Source: Streptomyces sulphureus DSM 40104 (GTDB lineage Bacteria > Actinomycetota > Actinomycetes > Streptomycetales > Streptomycetaceae). Taken from it: a stretch of DNA of 64,000 nt. This document shows positions 63,619 through 64,000 of this stretch, one piece after another; the stretch's first letter is position 1, and every line of letters begins with the position of its first letter. The notes beneath the pieces were generated by a model, which searched no databases, was not told the DNA's origin, and worked only from the letters and a program-made list of their open reading frames with translations. The stretch covers positions 310,001-374,000 of the forward strand of contig NZ_KB905814.1 in the NCBI RefSeq assembly GCF_000381025.1. Direction: 5' to 3'. Both the position numbers and the translations under genes were made by a program.

Positions 63619-64000
63619 TCAACTCCCCTGCCGCAACCCCGACTTGTCGGCCCCCCGGCTCAACACGGCGCGCTCGATGGTCGCGTGGGCCTCCCGCCGC
63701 TCGTCGCTCCCCCGGTCGCGGCCGAGGTTGACGAGCGTGTGCCGGGGCTCGGTCTCCATCAGGTACGGCACGTACTCCGCCCGGCCGACCTGCCATTCGG
63801 CCGCCGCGCCCCCGGCGTCCGGGTCCTCGGGCGGCCGGAACGCGAACCGCGCCGCCGAGCCCATCGTGCCGCGCGGGTCGTCCATCTTGCCCGCGATCTG
63901 GTCGCCCATCCCGTAGACCACCCACGTCCCGTTGACCTTCTCGTACGCCTGCGGTACGTGCGCATGGGTGCCGATGATCAGGTCGATGTCGCGCCGCCCG
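63619..64000 (-). CDS. CapA-family protein, C-terminal part (5' end off window)
   Basis: The visible ~126 residues begin GRRDIDLIIGTHAHVPQ and continue VVYGMGDQIAGKMDDPRGTMGS..., matching the end of poly-gamma-glutamate/CapA-like metallophosphatase domains (histidines in GTHAHVPQ are metal ligands). The tail reads ATIERAVLSRGADKSGLRQGS. The start lies to the right of the window. The role of such lipid-anchored or secreted proteins in Streptomyces is not known. Confidence 0.82.
   Translation of the reverse strand, partial: GRRDIDLIIGTHAHVPQAYEKVNGTWVVYGMGDQIAGKMDDPRGTMGSAARFAFRPPEDPDAGGAAAEWQVGRAEYVPYLMETEPRHTLVNLGRDRGSDERREAHATIERAVLSRGADKSGLRQGS

Overview
The window is high-GC actinobacterial DNA and almost certainly from a Streptomyces. 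It carries rodlins and chaplins, a conservon (cvnABCD), nickel superoxide dismutase with its maturation protease, a 2-oxoglutarate decarboxylase fused to an E2-like domain (Kgd), and many GTG starts with strong GGAGG-type ribosome sites. From memory, the order lon, two-component pair, kgd ... MDR dehydrogenase, amino-acid ABC transporter, malic enzyme, sodX/sodN resembles the S. coelicolor chromosome core near SCO5254-SCO5285. No rRNA, tRNA, CRISPR array or insertion sequence was seen.

Layout. 1-3774: the end of a PQQ-repeat lipoprotein gene (runs off the left edge) and a STAND NTPase with TPRs. 4514-8181: a surface-hydrophobicity locus of two rodlins flanking a short chaplin, a long sortase-anchored chaplin and a small secreted protein, followed by another small secreted protein on the other strand. 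8477-12494: DUF5949, a decayed diiron-protein pseudogene, an AurF-like diiron oxygenase, a TetR regulator, SoxR and a small hypothetical protein. 12491-14728: a GH18 chitinase with a DasR-type operator, then a PP2C-like phosphatase. 15220-21157: conservon cvnABCD followed by a StyA-like flavin monooxygenase. 22055-25579: secreted polysaccharide hydrolases (GH55 beta-1,3-glucanase, GH25 muramidase) with a MarR regulator. 25688-35427: lon with an HspR-type HAIR operator, a spermidine-synthase-like protein, a response regulator/histidine kinase pair, and kgd.

35744-47319 is the most unusual part. A minus-strand, closely spaced six-gene operon encodes, in transcription order: a trypsin-like protease with a VMAP-C-like tail, a MoxR AAA+ ATPase, a SAV_2336-type TPR protein, a 75-residue peptide, an HExxH peptide-modification enzyme of the Fxs (FxSxx-COOH) type, and an FxsT-like TIR/NB-ARC/TPR protein. 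A divergent trypsin-co-occurring-domain protein sits at its head. This joins a predicted MoxR-VMAP-type conflict ('ternary') module to a ribosomal-peptide module. There is no radical-SAM FxsB, and the peptide lacks the FxSxx tail.

47316-64000: DoxX, an ECF sigma factor with a SnoaL-like tail, DUF6104, a DUF4097-PadR pair with a large inverted-repeat operator, a degenerate tandem-repeat tract, GNAT, an MDR oxidoreductase, a frameshifted Uma2 gene, a polar amino-acid ABC transporter, malic enzyme, a CGNR regulator overlapping sodX, sodN, a methyltransferase, an EamA exporter and the end of a CapA-like gene (runs off the right edge).
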